Assembly: GCF_963678635.1 (NCBI RefSeq)
Contig: NC_087062.1
Coordinates: 56,993,970-57,057,969, forward strand
Direction of reading: 5' to 3'
Origin: Symsagittifera roscoffensis
Taxonomy: Eukaryota; Xenacoelomorpha; Acoela; Convolutidae
DNA length: 64,000 nt
Part shown: positions 1-10,900 of the stretch, in pieces
How positions within the stretch are numbered: the first letter of the stretch is position 1
Layout of the letters: every line of letters starts with the position of its first letter
The notes under the pieces: generated by a model
Seen by the model: the letters and a program-made list of their open reading frames with translations, nothing else
Told to the model about the DNA's origin: nothing
Database searches by the model: none
Translations under genes and position numbers: made by a program

Positions 1-1
1 G

Positions 2-2272
2 TATGAAGTCAGAAATCAACCGGTCACTCAGTACAGTGTGCCAGAATATTCTAGCTACAGACCTAATTCTTCAGTGATTCCTCCTCCGCTTTTGAGGCCA
101 GATGAAGCGCCACCCAATGGCATGAGTACTCGTACATCTCAACCTGGATACTCGCTGCCTGCGCAACAAGAAATCGAAATGCCGGACCATCCTGAGACTT
201 ATTCGCAATCATACCATTCGTATTCTAATGCTACGCAAGCTGTTCATGACGAGAAGATTAAACTGACGAGTCCGAAGTGTGCTTCCCAAACTGGCGACTC
301 TTTTTCGATTCTGGATGTAAAAAATTACAGGCAGCACTTTTCAGAAACAAGGCACCCTAAACGTTTTTGCGAAGACTTGCCCCAACCAGAGGAGCCAAAA
401 ATGGTTAATCAAGGTGAAAACGTTTGTTTCAGTGACACGAAAGAAACCGAAAAATATTTAAATAACTCTCATAGAGAGGAAATTGCTAAACCTGTTCAAG
501 AGAACTGCAAAATTGGTCAAAATGTAGAAGGCCTGGAAATTGAGCATCAGGTTCCGGCGTTACCTATTCACCAAAATATTGAAAATAAATGTGAGGCTGA
601 ACAGATTCCGGACTTGATGCAGATTTCGCCAACTTTGCCAGTTGGTGGTTTTTACAACCCTTCGCCAAGTTTTGTCCCGCCAATTGAAAGTTTTGGAACC
701 ACCGGAGCTTCCCAATGCAACTCTCGCGATTTTGTTCCACCGAATGAAATGTATGGCACCGCAGTAGCGTTCCGTAGCAATTCTCCCGCTTTTGTTGCAC
801 CGAAGGAAAGTTTTGTTCCCGCTAGAGCTTTCCGGAGTAGTTCTCCCGGTTTTGTTCCACCGGATGAAAATTATGCTCCAGCTGGGCCTTACCGAAGCAA
901 TTCCACTGGATTTTTTCCACCGAATGAAAATAATGTTACAGCTGGCGCTTACAGAAACAATTCCATTGGCTTCGTTCCACCGAATGAAAATTTTGTCACC
1001 GCTGGATCTTTCGGGGTTTGTTCTCCCGGGTTTGTCCCACCGAATGAAAATTGTGTCCCCGCTGGCGCTTTTCAGCATACTTCGTCTAATTTTTCTCCAC
1101 CAAATGAGAATTTAGGAACATCTGGAGCTTTTCGTGGGAACGCTCCTGGTTTTATCCCTCCAAATGGAAATTTTGTTTCTGAGAATTTTAATGCTGCTCC
1201 GCCCTGTAATCTAGCAAATGAGTTCAGTACTTCTGAAGGTGGAAATAGTCGCAGTAGTCGCGGAAAACATTATTCACGGGGTCATGAAAAAAGTCACGTT
1301 GACAACCGAAACTGGCAGCAGAATTACAACGTACAAGCAAGCAGTTATAAGCAAAGCGAAAGTAGTTACAACGAGAGAGGCAAGAATAACCATGGGTACT
1401 ATAAATCGACCAAAAATTTTAAGGAAGCTAGCTATAATTACGACACTAAGTATAATAACGAGAACAGAAAACAACACCACGAAAACGCACCCAGTAGAGA
1501 TTCTGGTTTCGATAGTTACGAAGTAAAAAGTAGCAGAGGGCATAACTTTGACAGCCATGTACCTGGAAGTTCGAATAACATGAATCAGCATGGTAAAAGT
1601 CACGGTAGTTCAAGCAATCGTCGCCAGAACTCGACCTCGAAGCTCAGATCATGGCGCGACCTCTCTCCTGGATCCGAAGGAGAGTTTGACGAGGCGCCGC
1701 GGCTACCTAAAAGGTCAAAGAGTGGATACAGGGACGAGGGTTTACCCAATTATGAGAATGAAATCAACGATGAAGATGGTGAAGACAATGACAGCTTCGA
1801 TGAAATTCTGAGATCGAAAAGGAAAGGAAGGCGACATCATTCGGATTGGTATGATGAAGATGAGTTCTCCAGAAGGAGCTCGAAAAAAGATTGGTCCTCC
1901 TGTGAACAAAGCGAAGCGAGCAGTGAAAAGAAAGCAAAACGACGTGAAAAGTCAATAGACAGTCGCTCGTCATCAATGGGGAGCTGGACTTCCCGCCACA
2001 ATGACACGGTGCTAGAAACGACAATGGGGAGTTCCAAGAGCTGCATACCAAAGCCAGGAGCAACCCCGAAAAAAGACGTGGCGTTGCCAATTGAGACCTT
2101 CATCACCGCCAAGAAAATGAAACATAAAAGGTCTTCGAAACCGGAACGAGAAAGTAGCATTACGGAAAAATCTGGTAAAATTGACATAAACAAATTGAGT
2201 AAACAAGAAGGGCATGTTCCAAAGAAAGTGGTCGACCCAGATGATCTAGAAGATGGCGAATGCTCCGATTAG
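2..2272 (+). CDS. PHF3/DIDO1-like protein, C-terminal part (duplicate copy, cut by the window start)
   Basis: The reading frame is open from base 2 to a TAG at 2270-2272. It encodes the same C-terminal ~757 residues as the full copy at 8078-14668. Visible parts are nine units of a 20-residue repeat (about 657-1190; core FVPPNEN), a Ser/Arg/Tyr/Asn-rich low-complexity stretch, an acidic segment and a Lys/Arg-rich tail ending in DDLEDGECSD. Only two residues differ from the other copy, Asn versus Ser and Val versus Phe, and both lie inside the repeat. No break is seen, so this copy may be functional if its 5' part exists to the left. Function is inferred from the full copy. A poly(A) signal lies at 2502-2507. 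Confidence 0.85.
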   Translation, partial: YEVRNQPVTQYSVPEYSSYRPNSSVIPPPLLRPDEAPPNGMSTRTSQPGYSLPAQQEIEMPDHPETYSQSYHSYSNATQAVHDEKIKLTSPKCASQTGDSFSILDVKNYRQHFSETRHPKRFCEDLPQPEEPKMVNQGENVCFSDTKETEKYLNNSHREEIAKPVQENCKIGQNVEGLEIEHQVPALPIHQNIENKCEAEQIPDLMQISPTLPVGGFYNPSPSFVPPIESFGTTGASQCNSRDFVPPNEMYGTAVAFRSNSPAFVAPKESFVPARAFRSSSPGFVPPDENYAPAGPYRSNSTGFFPPNENNVTAGAYRNNSIGFVPPNENFVTAGSFGVCSPGFVPPNENCVPAGAFQHTSSNFSPPNENLGTSGAFRGNAPGFIPPNGNFVSENFNAAPPCNLANEFSTSEGGNSRSSRGKHYSRGHEKSHVDNRNWQQNYNVQASSYKQSESSYNERGKNNHGYYKSTKNFKEASYNYDTKYNNENRKQHHENAPSRDSGFDSYEVKSSRGHNFDSHVPGSSNNMNQHGKSHGSSSNRRQNSTSKLRSWRDLSPGSEGEFDEAPRLPKRSKSGYRDEGLPNYENEINDEDGEDNDSFDEILRSKRKGRRHHSDWYDEDEFSRRSSKKDWSSCEQSEASSEKKAKRREKSIDSRSSSMGSWTSRHNDTVLETTMGSSKSCIPKPGATPKKDVALPIETFITAKKMKHKRSSKPERESSITEKSGKIDINKLSKQEGHVPKKVVDPDDLEDGECSD

Positions 2273-2501
2273 AGAATTAAAACTTAAATAAGTGGATTTA
2301 TAACTCCCAGTATTTCAAAAATGTTATGTTTTGATTCGTATTTTATTCTAGTTAGTTGAATCGTTATTCTGAGATGTTATAGACTTTATCTTTTAAAGGG
2401 TGTAACTTCTCTTCTCAAAATGGCACGCTGGTTCCTAATATCTTTTATTGGTTGTTCGTTGTTTATCAATGTAGCCTATTTTGATTTTTGCTACTTTTGT
2501 C

Positions 2502-2507
2502 AATAAA
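2502..2507 (+). terminator. Poly(A) signal AATAAA, left PHF3/DIDO-like copy
   Basis: A canonical AATAAA lies 230 bases after the stop codon, in AT-rich sequence. The same signal sits at 14898-14903 in the other copy. Confidence 0.55.
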
Positions 2508-3379
2508 TATTCAATATTATTATTTTTCCTATTCGCCTCAGATTTAACTTATATTTTCAGCTCGAAAAATTTTTATTCTTGTTTTGAATAACGGAGCAAA
2601 TCACTTTACTATATCAGAAACATAATTATGATTGCGATAAACAGGCGTTGTCAAATCGGAACATAATTTAATTCTATATCAATTTGTTTTTTTTTGGTGT
2701 TTCTTTCTTATGTACCGGTAAAATATTTTTTATATTCAGCTGTCCGGATTTTTTAAAGCTATTCGGAAATTTTGGCAAAAGGTTCTTTGTATCTCTTTAC
2801 ATGCTGTAGCTATAAAGGTTACCTGAAATATTCAATTTTTCATCTGAGTATCTTAGTTTGCATGCTACTTTTAGTTCGAAGTTTGAATTCTTTAGTGAGC
2901 TCATATAACTAACAAGCATCAGTCATAAGATAATCACAGGGATCGAGCTCACGGGCCCTAAGGCCCCTCGAGGAGACGTCCCATAAAGTAGACTTTTACA
3001 GAATACGTTGAGAAGAAAGAAAAGGCAGGAATTAGATCACTTGTCAAATATCAGGTGAAGGATATCAGACATATGAAACATACATTTTAAAGTTTGCAAT
3101 TTTACACTTGTAATCGGAAGATACAACTTTTTTGCCGTAAACAACTTTATTTACAAATCTGTTGGAAATTGAGCTTGCTTCCTCCAGCTCCATTGAGGAC
3201 AGCTTGCTTTCTGCGCCAGTTCAATTGAGGACAGCTTGCTTCCTTCGCCAATCAATAAATCCTCAATTTCGCGCCCCTTTACACTTGTTCAAGTGCGTAC
3301 CTTCGGATTCAGAAGTCGGGTTCGAGTTTCGGCCGGTCCTTATTTTTAAAGAGTTATCAACGTAGTGAAGACTCTTATA

Positions 3380-3790
3380 AAGCTCTTGGTGATTTTTTGT
3401 TTGTTTTTTTTTTTCAGGAAAAAGTCTGAAAGTCCTCTTATAACTACAGATGTCCATTCATACATATTACTTCAATTGAACTCAAAAAGTGCATATATAC
3501 CCAATGCACTTTTTGAGTTCAATTGAAATTCTTCTGCCGAAAAGTAGGTAAATAGCACTCTCCTAATAAGAACGTGGAAATGGCGTGAAAAAAGGTTAAA
3601 AAGCATCTACACTTCTATTTTTTGAAATGCGAAATTTGAGATTTTTTCAAGAAAGTCAGTGTTTTTTTTAATGTTTACTTGCGTTCATTACTCTTTTCCA
3701 ATCTTCGATTGGCTATGTTTTTGACTTTTTGGGTCTTTTTACATTCATTGACCTTTTTCCAACAAACGGTTGCCTATGTTTCAATGAGGA
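3380..3790 (+). repeat. Dispersed repeat X, partial copy in the left duplicate
   Basis: It shares with the copies near 20.6 and 23.1 kb a lead-in with 'aggaaaaagtct' and a tail of the type 'cattactcttttcca' followed by a short inverted motif and 'ggctatgtt'. The equivalent copy in the right duplicate is at about 15780-16165. The boundaries are approximate. Confidence 0.5.
3471..3527. repeat. Perfect 24-bp inverted repeat (hairpin)
   Basis: Arms 3471-3494 and 3504-3527 are exact reverse complements around a 9-base loop. The left arm begins TTCAATTGAACTC. The same hairpin is at about 15865-15921 in the other duplicate. Confidence 0.9.
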
Positions 3791-4679
3791 CAATGTGCGC
3801 CAATCAGTTATAACTGCTTTTCAGTAATTTTGTCACAAAATAAAAATTCAAAATATTAAAGCTAAAGTCGATTATAATGTATGTTGAGAGATTTCCAGTC
3901 AAGTATAACCTTTTCCAAAATATCGTAAACGCTATCAATTGCTGTTGTCTCAAGTTTGTATAAGAATTCGTTATAATAGATAATGCAAGCTTAATTTACA
4001 TGCGAGTGGTTACTCCTAAAATTCGTGATTCAAAAAATATGGATTAAAACTAGAAAACGGTGCAAAAGTGTGAACAAACACGCAAAAGGTTTTGCTTGGA
4101 AAACTACGCCGAAAAACCCATTGTCGAAACCTTGTACAGGACCAATGTAAATATTAAAGCAACCCACAAAAATGTCTCATGATGGAGTTTTTGGCAAGGA
4201 ATTGTATCATTTAAAGATCTGGCAGTAGTTGCTTGATAACGCAAACTTTCTTTTGAAAACAACTTTCTTTTGTAAGTATTGTTTCAGAATTTTGTTTGTA
4301 GTAATAAGTTTAAGTTTTTAATTGTTAATTAGAAGTATTTGGTGAACGTTTTTTCAGTGGAATTTTTTTTAGAATCAAATTAAGGCCATATTTGTGCACA
4401 TAGAGTTAAAAATTGGGAGAAGGGTTTTGGCGCCTATTTTGAAGACATGGGTTATTCAAACTAGCCGCCGCTCCGCGCGATAGTTATCCAACTTGCCTTT
4501 TTGATTTTTCTCTCAAGATGTGATCGGACGATTACTTTCGTGAATTTTTTTCAATTTACCTCATTGAAAATAATTGGATTTATTATTGTTTAGATGTGTC
4601 TTCTTTTTCAGGAAAAAAACATCTTTCAATGTTTTTTTTTCAGATAATTGTAATTGTTTGCATTTAATATATGCAGGCT

Positions 4680-4712
4680 ATGTCAGCTCAGCAAGCTTCA
4701 GAAGCGCTCGGT
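4680..4712 (+). pseudogene. Orphan duplicate of exon 1 of the proline-rich gene
   Basis: This 11-codon coding exon, with its GTAAGT donor at 4713, is identical to exon 1 of the gene at 17060-18242. The duplication ends 179 bases downstream and exons 2-4 are not present in the 4.9-8 kb interval, so this copy has no body. It could still drive a truncated or chimeric transcript into the right-hand PHF3/DIDO-like unit. Confidence 0.75.
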
Positions 4713-5170
4713 GTAAGTACTACACTAATGTAATTTATTCTGACTACTGAAGAGAAATTCTTAATTTGATAGTTTTTTGTGACGCGATCTAAGTTATCAT
4801 TCCTAAACGTCAGCTGGAGTCAAGTAACATGCAATTAAAAAGCTCTTTCATTTATTGTAAGAGAAAAACAATTAGAAGTTTTTGCTATTCATAAAATATA
4901 GCTTTAACGTAACGCATTTAATGTTCAGAAAAGTTCAATTGTTTTTATCTGTTGCATTGAGGTGTTGAGACTTCCACAATTTCTTTTTGGCTTAGTTTTG
5001 CTGCTTTATCAATTTAGCTGCTTTACTATACTCTTAGCTGCTTCAACAGTTTGCTTAAAAATCTGCTTGCAGGAATCGCTAGCAGATCTTTATCTGCCAT
5101 ATCAATTTTTCGACACAAAGGCTATAAGTGACGGAGTTTCTGTCAATTGTTGGCTCACTAAGATCTCATT

Positions 5171-5312
5171 GAACTTCATTACACAAGCAGAGAGCAGTGT
5201 AATACTAGAAAGCAGCTTTTTTCGGACCAAATGGCAAATTTTATTTGCTATGTTGGTCCGAAAAAAGCTGCTTCATAGTATTACACTGCTCTCTGCATGT
5301 GTAATGTAGTTC
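5171..5312. repeat. Long hairpin (near-perfect ~68-bp inverted repeat)
   Basis: Left arm 5171-5238 and right arm 5244-5312 are reverse complements with only a few mismatches and small bulges, around a 5-base loop. It is a compact foldback or MITE-like element. It also has the size of a small-RNA hairpin precursor, but nothing in the sequence shows transcription. Confidence 0.85.
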
Positions 5313-5339
5313 AAAGATATCTTGATTTACTTCCAAGAG

Positions 5340-5460
5340 ACAGTGGTGCTGATTCTAGGACGTGAGACTCCTAGTCTACAAGTTGGAGATGCACATCAAG
5401 AAAATTGAAATAGTTCGTTCTATTTTTTTTTATTTGGTGGCACTTTTACTGCATAGCAAA
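5340..5460 (+). repeat. Degenerate tRNA-related SINE fragment
   Basis: A 'gtgagactcctagtct' segment resembles the anticodon-arm region of the SINE at 31.97 kb. The following 'ttatttggtggcacttttactg' block recurs near 31870, in a different order relative to the tRNA-like part. Weak evidence. Confidence 0.35.
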
Positions 5461-5859
5461 ATTAATAGTTGAATTATTTTGTTCGAATAAATAGCGCTCT
5501 GCAAGTATTGTCTCTAAGTTTCAGCCTAAAATTGTTTGCTTACCCTTGCCTGAGTTTTTACCGAGCGGATTCTGGTTAGATAAAAATTTATGATTGAAAG
5601 GTTGTTTTTCCAACGATCATCAAATAAAGAGGTTTGCTATATGCGAGTTTTTTTTGCTTTTTGTGTTATCATATAGTAATGTTTGAGTATGGTAGACAGA
5701 TCACAAATGATGCATCATGAAATTTTATTTTTCCTAGTTTCTTTACGTTGCGTTGTTCTCTCGTTTTCTCTGTAATATATTTGATGAATTTTTGGTGACT
5801 ATTTCAATATTGCGATGCTTCAAGATTTTTATTTAGAGTCGATGAATGTAGTTCGGACT

Positions 5860-6260
5860 CTCATATAGGTCATGATGATTTTGGTTATTTTTTTTCAGAA
5901 TAAGTCTTAAATGTTGTTAGGCTCAAATTTGGTTTTTCGCGGTTTGAATTTGAGTTTTTTTAGCGCTTTTTTAATTCAGTTAATTTCATTTGATATAAGG
6001 AAGACAAACTCGACTATCGAACAGCGAAAGTGTAAAGGTCTCGAAAAACGTGATCAACATCTAAATTCGAAAATAAAATTTAATAATCAGATTTCTCAGC
6101 CAAAGAGAAAATTTACCTATTGATCCAGTTTTCTCAAATTGGGTTAATTGCATCAAAACAGTGTCAATCTTGCCAGAAATGCAACGAGTGTTTAAGCCAT
6201 CTATTTTTCCTTCAAAATTGAAAGTTGAGAGGTTTGAAAAACGTTGAGAGTTGTTTTTTT
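5860..6260 (+). repeat. Dispersed repeat X, copy near 5.9 kb
   Basis: It contains 'tttttcgcggtttga', 'actatcgaacagc', 'taaaggtc' and 'cctattgatccagttttctc', all shared with copies at 20.6, 23.1, 29.1 (inverted) and 31.7 kb. No open coding capacity and no terminal inverted repeats were recognised, so its class is unknown. Confidence 0.6.
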
Positions 6261-7288
6261 TTTGTCTGGCCATTAGCCATTATTGTTTTTTTTTCTTTGA
6301 AATTTAAATTTAACTGTAATTTTTTTTTTAATTCTTGAATCACACGTGTTTCGAAGCTCAGATTACCTTGTTTAAAAATTTTTTCTTTGTTTTGATTTTC
6401 CGTGAATAAATTATTGTAGTCGGAACATTCCAAGTAACTGTTATTTTTGATTTATTTAAAAGCTCCATTTTCAAATTCATTACACTGGAGGATTTTCAAC
6501 TTACCTAACAAATACCAGTGATTCTGTTCCAAGTTTTTAAGTTTTACTAAAAGACATACTTTCTCGAAAATGAGGAAAAAATTTTCAAGTATTTTTCTTT
6601 GTAGCTCAAGCTGCGAATAAACAGTTTTCAATATGACAATTAAAGTTTCTACCTGGCCCGTATATACTATGATCAGAGAACAAAATAAAACTTTTCATAA
6701 CTTTTTTAAAAAGTTTTCTTCGCGCAACGATTTTTAATGCTCAAACTCTCAATAGATTTGTGACTGAACATATATTATTGATAAGGTGCCTAGGCGCAAT
6801 ATAATGCCCAATAACTCTTATTTATTGAATGTAATGAAGTTTTTCAGAAGACTTAAGAAATCTAGACCCAAATGCTATCGGTCTCTTCCCCGCACCAATG
6901 TTTTCTGTTCAAGGGCGGTTCCTTATCCAGGTCATGCTGTATATAACTTTTTATCTTAGTTTGCAGGTTTAACTCACAATAAGGTTTTTCTGTAATCTGC
7001 GCTATGCTATTTTTTTTTGGCATCTTAAAACGCTTTTTTCTGTCCAAACGAAGTTTTCGTTGCCTTAAATAATGAATGTACCTTAAAGGTACCTGTCGAA
7101 ACCCGGTACCAGTTTTGGAATCTGCAGTACCATTACAAGATATGATTTCAATTGTTTTTTTTTTCGTTTTGTTGCACAGATTTTTCAAAAAGAACTAATT
7201 TTTTATTTTAATTGGAGAAAACGTCAAACCGTGGAATTTTCGTCAGATTCCTTTAAAACAAAACATCATAAAATATATGGTACATCAA
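6261..7288 (+). other. Non-coding interval upstream of the PHF3/DIDO-like gene
   Basis: AT-rich sequence with homopolymer runs. Short ORFs here have no recognisable domain or consistent splice context. Nothing further is supported. Confidence 0.5.
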
Positions 7289-7659
7289 CAGGGGCGGATC
7301 TAGGATTTTCTCGAGGGGGGGAGGCGCGGCGGATTTTCAAAAGATTTTCGAAAATTTTGACGACTTTTTTTAGGTCGACCAAATTATTTTTCCGAGCTCT
7401 CCTGAAGCACTAAAAAGAAGCTGTTTTGGCCAAATTTTCTGCGCCACTGGCAAGTTTTTGAAAAAAAAAAACAGGTCAAAAAAGTAAATCGCTTTTTTTT
7501 CCTTGCGCTCCCCCTCAAAGTTAGTATATATTGGCGCCGATGGATTTCTTAAAAAGTACCAAAGGAGGGACGCTTTGGGTCGGCAGGGGGTCGAATCCCT
7601 AAGGGGGGTGCATCGGGAAACCATCGAGTTTCTGACTCCCCCCCTTAAATCCGCCCCTG
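7289..7659. mobile_element. MITE-like element with CAGGGGCGGAT termini
   Basis: The element begins CAGGGGCGGATC and ends with the inverse ATCCGCCCCTG, giving an 11-bp exact terminal inverted repeat. G-rich sequence (left) and C-rich sequence (right) extend it imperfectly. The 371-bp length and absence of an ORF suit a non-autonomous DNA transposon. I could not identify a clean target-site duplication. Confidence 0.65.
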
Positions 7660-7940
7660 ATCCTAAAATATGTACACTTTTCTGACTTACGTTGGCTATG
7701 CTAACTGAGCATCAAAAGCTCAGTATGGAAACATCGAACTTTTTATACGCCGAGAAAATCATTGAAAATGAATTTCAGAAACCATCGAATCTTTGCTTAG
7801 CTTTTACCCAAGTTTATATGTAAGTGAGTTTCTGACTCAACAATCGTCGACGCGGGAGACGAAAATAGAATTAAAGATTGGACTTAATAAATTTGTTTTT
7901 TCAGTTGTTTTTCAAAAAAGTAATAGCTGATTTTTTTCAG

Positions 7941-10900
7941 GTTCAAGCTATGATAACAAATAGAAAGGTGTCCGCTGTTTTGAGTTGAACAACGCAAAAA
8001 TCTAATTCCGAATTTTTTGCAATGTCCTAGAAAAATGCTTGGACGGCATTTTCGACATAAGTTGGTGTAGTAGCATCATGCCTGTAGATGACAGTGAAAC
8101 ACAACCGAAAACTGAACTGGAAGTGGAGTCCTCGACTGGAAGTCAAAGTAAATCCGACATGTCAATCAACTTCACCGATCCCTCTGACGAAGAACCTGAA
8201 GATGAAGAAGACGTGTACGAAATACTAGACGGAGTTGAGAACATTCTAGATAAGTCCGATGACGTCGCGCAGAATGATCGCTCCCAGAAGTCGTCACAGG
8301 AGAAGGCCTGGGAGCAATTTGGATTGTTTTTCTTGGATAAGAAAGACAGAAATAGTCAGTCCAGAAGTCGTCCAGGTAGTCCAGAAACAAATGATATTCC
8401 GTCGTCAGAGTCTATCTATGAATCCAAGAGAGAAGGGGAAATTAAAAATTTGATCTCGACTGGAGTTTCCGGAGCAGAAAAGGTTGAAGTGGGTTCCAAA
8501 GCCGGAGATATAGATAAAAGTTTCGAAACTACATTGACCGGTGAAGATCATCAGTATGATGACGAGTCGATTGAGAGCAAAACCAGCGAAAAGTTAGAAC
8601 TTAATTTATTGAGGAGCAGCAGCACATCTTCTAGTAAGCCTATGGCGAGAAGAACAGGAACGTTTAAGCCCTCACCGGAAAGATTGATGCAACTGAGGCG
8701 CGAGTTAGGAGCTGATATGATTAGTTCGAACCCTCTGGCCGAAAAGTTACCGCCTATTAAGATAACTTTGAAGCTGCAGAATGAGAACCACAAATTAGAA
8801 AACGATGGGACACAAAATACCAATATAGAAAAAGGTGCAGTAAGTTGCTGCAAGCAGAAGAAAAAGAAAGACTCCAAGCTCAAATGTGAAAAGTGTGAAA
8901 AACTCATGCATGCAAGTTGTCAGAATTTAACCAAATCCCAAGTTTCGGACATTCTTGAAAAGAAGAGGACGTTTACGTGCACGGATTGCTTGCTAGATTC
9001 AGTTGTGTGTTCACGCAACAGAAGTCCAGACCAGTCATATTTCGCTCCTCATGGTGCTAGCTGGAGAAACTCTGAGGAATCGGGATTGAAGAATTCAACA
9101 CTGGTATCAGAAACTGGGTTCGTTGGTTGTCAGTTGGAAGTTCAAAGAGTAGAATTGGAATCAGAACGCCGTCTGCGGCGACAGTGCGAGGATCAAGAGA
9201 AACGATATGAAGAGATTCGTAAAAGGAGTACACTATTCAGAAAACCGAACGGATATTTTTGGCTAAGTGAGGTACGTCCGTCAAGTCCTACTCGAACTGC
9301 GGAAGCGTCCAACACTGACGCGGAGATGAGCTGTGAAGACGTGATTGGAAGCCAGTCTCAGAATGAAGACGAAGGTATTACTTCTTATGGAAGGCAAGAA
9401 AACGGAGAGTTAGCGGAGAATCGTGAATGGATTGCACCGAAAAAGAAGTTGCAAACAGCGAGAAGACGTAAAATAAAGAAGCCAAAACAAGAGGAAGCTT
9501 TCCAATCTTTTAATAAAGATGTCGATCAGAGCATAGGCGATCAAATGCCAGAATGTAGTTCCGACGAGAAGTTGAAGTCAAGTGAAAGTCAGATAGTGGA
9601 AAAGACAACTGAATTGGAAGAACACAAAACTGTACCTCGCGCGAAGACTAAATCGGAGAGCCATTCTTACAAGTCTGAAGATGACGTTCCATCCTCAGCG
9701 GATGAAACCAAACTTAGTTCAGAGATGGATGCCGATGTTAGGCCGAAAAAGGCGAAAAACAGCTCAATAGTGGCATCAATGACAGGAATAGTTCCAAGCA
9801 CCAAGTCCAATCGGAAACGAACGACCTCATCGTCGCTAAACGTTGCGACTCAACGATCGGGAACCCCGAAAGTTGAAGCCAACCTACCTCTGAAGGAACC
9901 GACGGAAGAATATAGGCGAAGAGCTTTTTTCAAGATATCGAACAAGGTCAATGCCGCAAATGTAGTTAGTGAAATAAAAGATGAAGGACAGCTGAAAAAT
10001 TTCATCTTGAAAGTCGAACGTGAGATCTTCAGGTTTTCGTTAAGAAGTGGGCATGGTGACAACAGAGCTCTAACTGATCGGTACGAATCGAAGTTACTTG
10101 AGGTCTGCAACAAACTAAGCGACTTTGAAATTGCCAAAAACTCCTACAAAGGAAAAATAAAAATAGTGAACTTGGTTAAAAAACCAGTACATGATCTAGT
10201 GGAAAATAAAAAGACGCCGAAGTTGTCAAAAGAATCAACACTAAATCATGGCAACCTATTCGACTCCTTCAGTGATCAAAAAATTTCGAAAATCTTGAAG
10301 AAAGAAAAGGAGCCGAATGAGAAAGACTATCCCCAAACAGTGAAACTGGAGGCGTCTCAGAGTTTATTAACAGCGTCTTCAGGATGCCAAATCGAAGATT
10401 CCAAAATTGCCTGGAAAGGGAAGTTGGTTCATGATCAAACGATTGTCGATGTAGTTGCCTTTCGAGTAAATGAAAGTCACGGTGAAGCCATTGACTTACC
10501 CGAGCAAATTAAATTGGCGAAACTGCTTCCGATGAGTGAATTTTGGCGTTTGATTGAATCACTGTCCAGAAATGCGCTGCTCAACAACCAGCTAACTGTT
10601 TTTCAAATGAAATCGACGAGAAATATTATCGAGTACACTCTGTTCTGTCAGAAGCTAGAGAGCCTACAACTTCATGGCTCAGCGAGAAGTGTCAGTGGTA
10701 AAAGCACAGTTTACATTGCGCCAATAACGAAACATGATACAAAGAAACCCTTGATCAATGGGTTCTCAATTGACGTTTCGGTGCCCAAATCAGAAATTGC
10801 TCTTTTCTGTTTCGTGGTTTTGAATAGCGCTATGAAGACTATCAAACAAGAACCTATTGAAACGAAGATAGATGTTCCGTTTTTGGCTGGATCTCTCGAA

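Larger units (their letters stand above)
2508..4679 (+). other. Non-coding flank in the left duplicate
   Basis: No coding exon is supported here. It holds a short GC-rich patch (about 2940-2985), two short direct repeats with a 'gaggacagcttgctt' core (about 3195-3245), a perfect hairpin (3471-3527), part of the dispersed repeat X (about 3380-3790) and a CpG-rich patch near 4463-4485. That last patch could be the promoter or 5'UTR region of the proline-rich gene. Confidence 0.5.
1..4891 (+). repeat. Left copy of a ~12.4-kb tandem segmental duplication (right part only)
   Basis: This stretch matches 12397-17271 nearly base for base. The offset is 12396 in the coding part and falls to 12380 after a poly-T length change near 3410 and a 14-16 base deletion near 3645. 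The match ends abruptly at about 4891 (17271 in the other copy). It covers the 3' coding part of the PHF3/DIDO-like gene, its 3' flank and the first exon of the proline-rich gene. I saw only a few single-base differences, for example near 954, 989, 2995 and 3834. If this is a simple tandem duplication, the unit is 4892-17271 and this copy starts outside the window. Confidence 0.93.

Noticed and set aside
8039-8077. Start of the PHF3/DIDO-like protein at 8039
   Set aside because: The codon there is TTG. The first in-frame ATG is 8078, after an in-frame stop at 8003.
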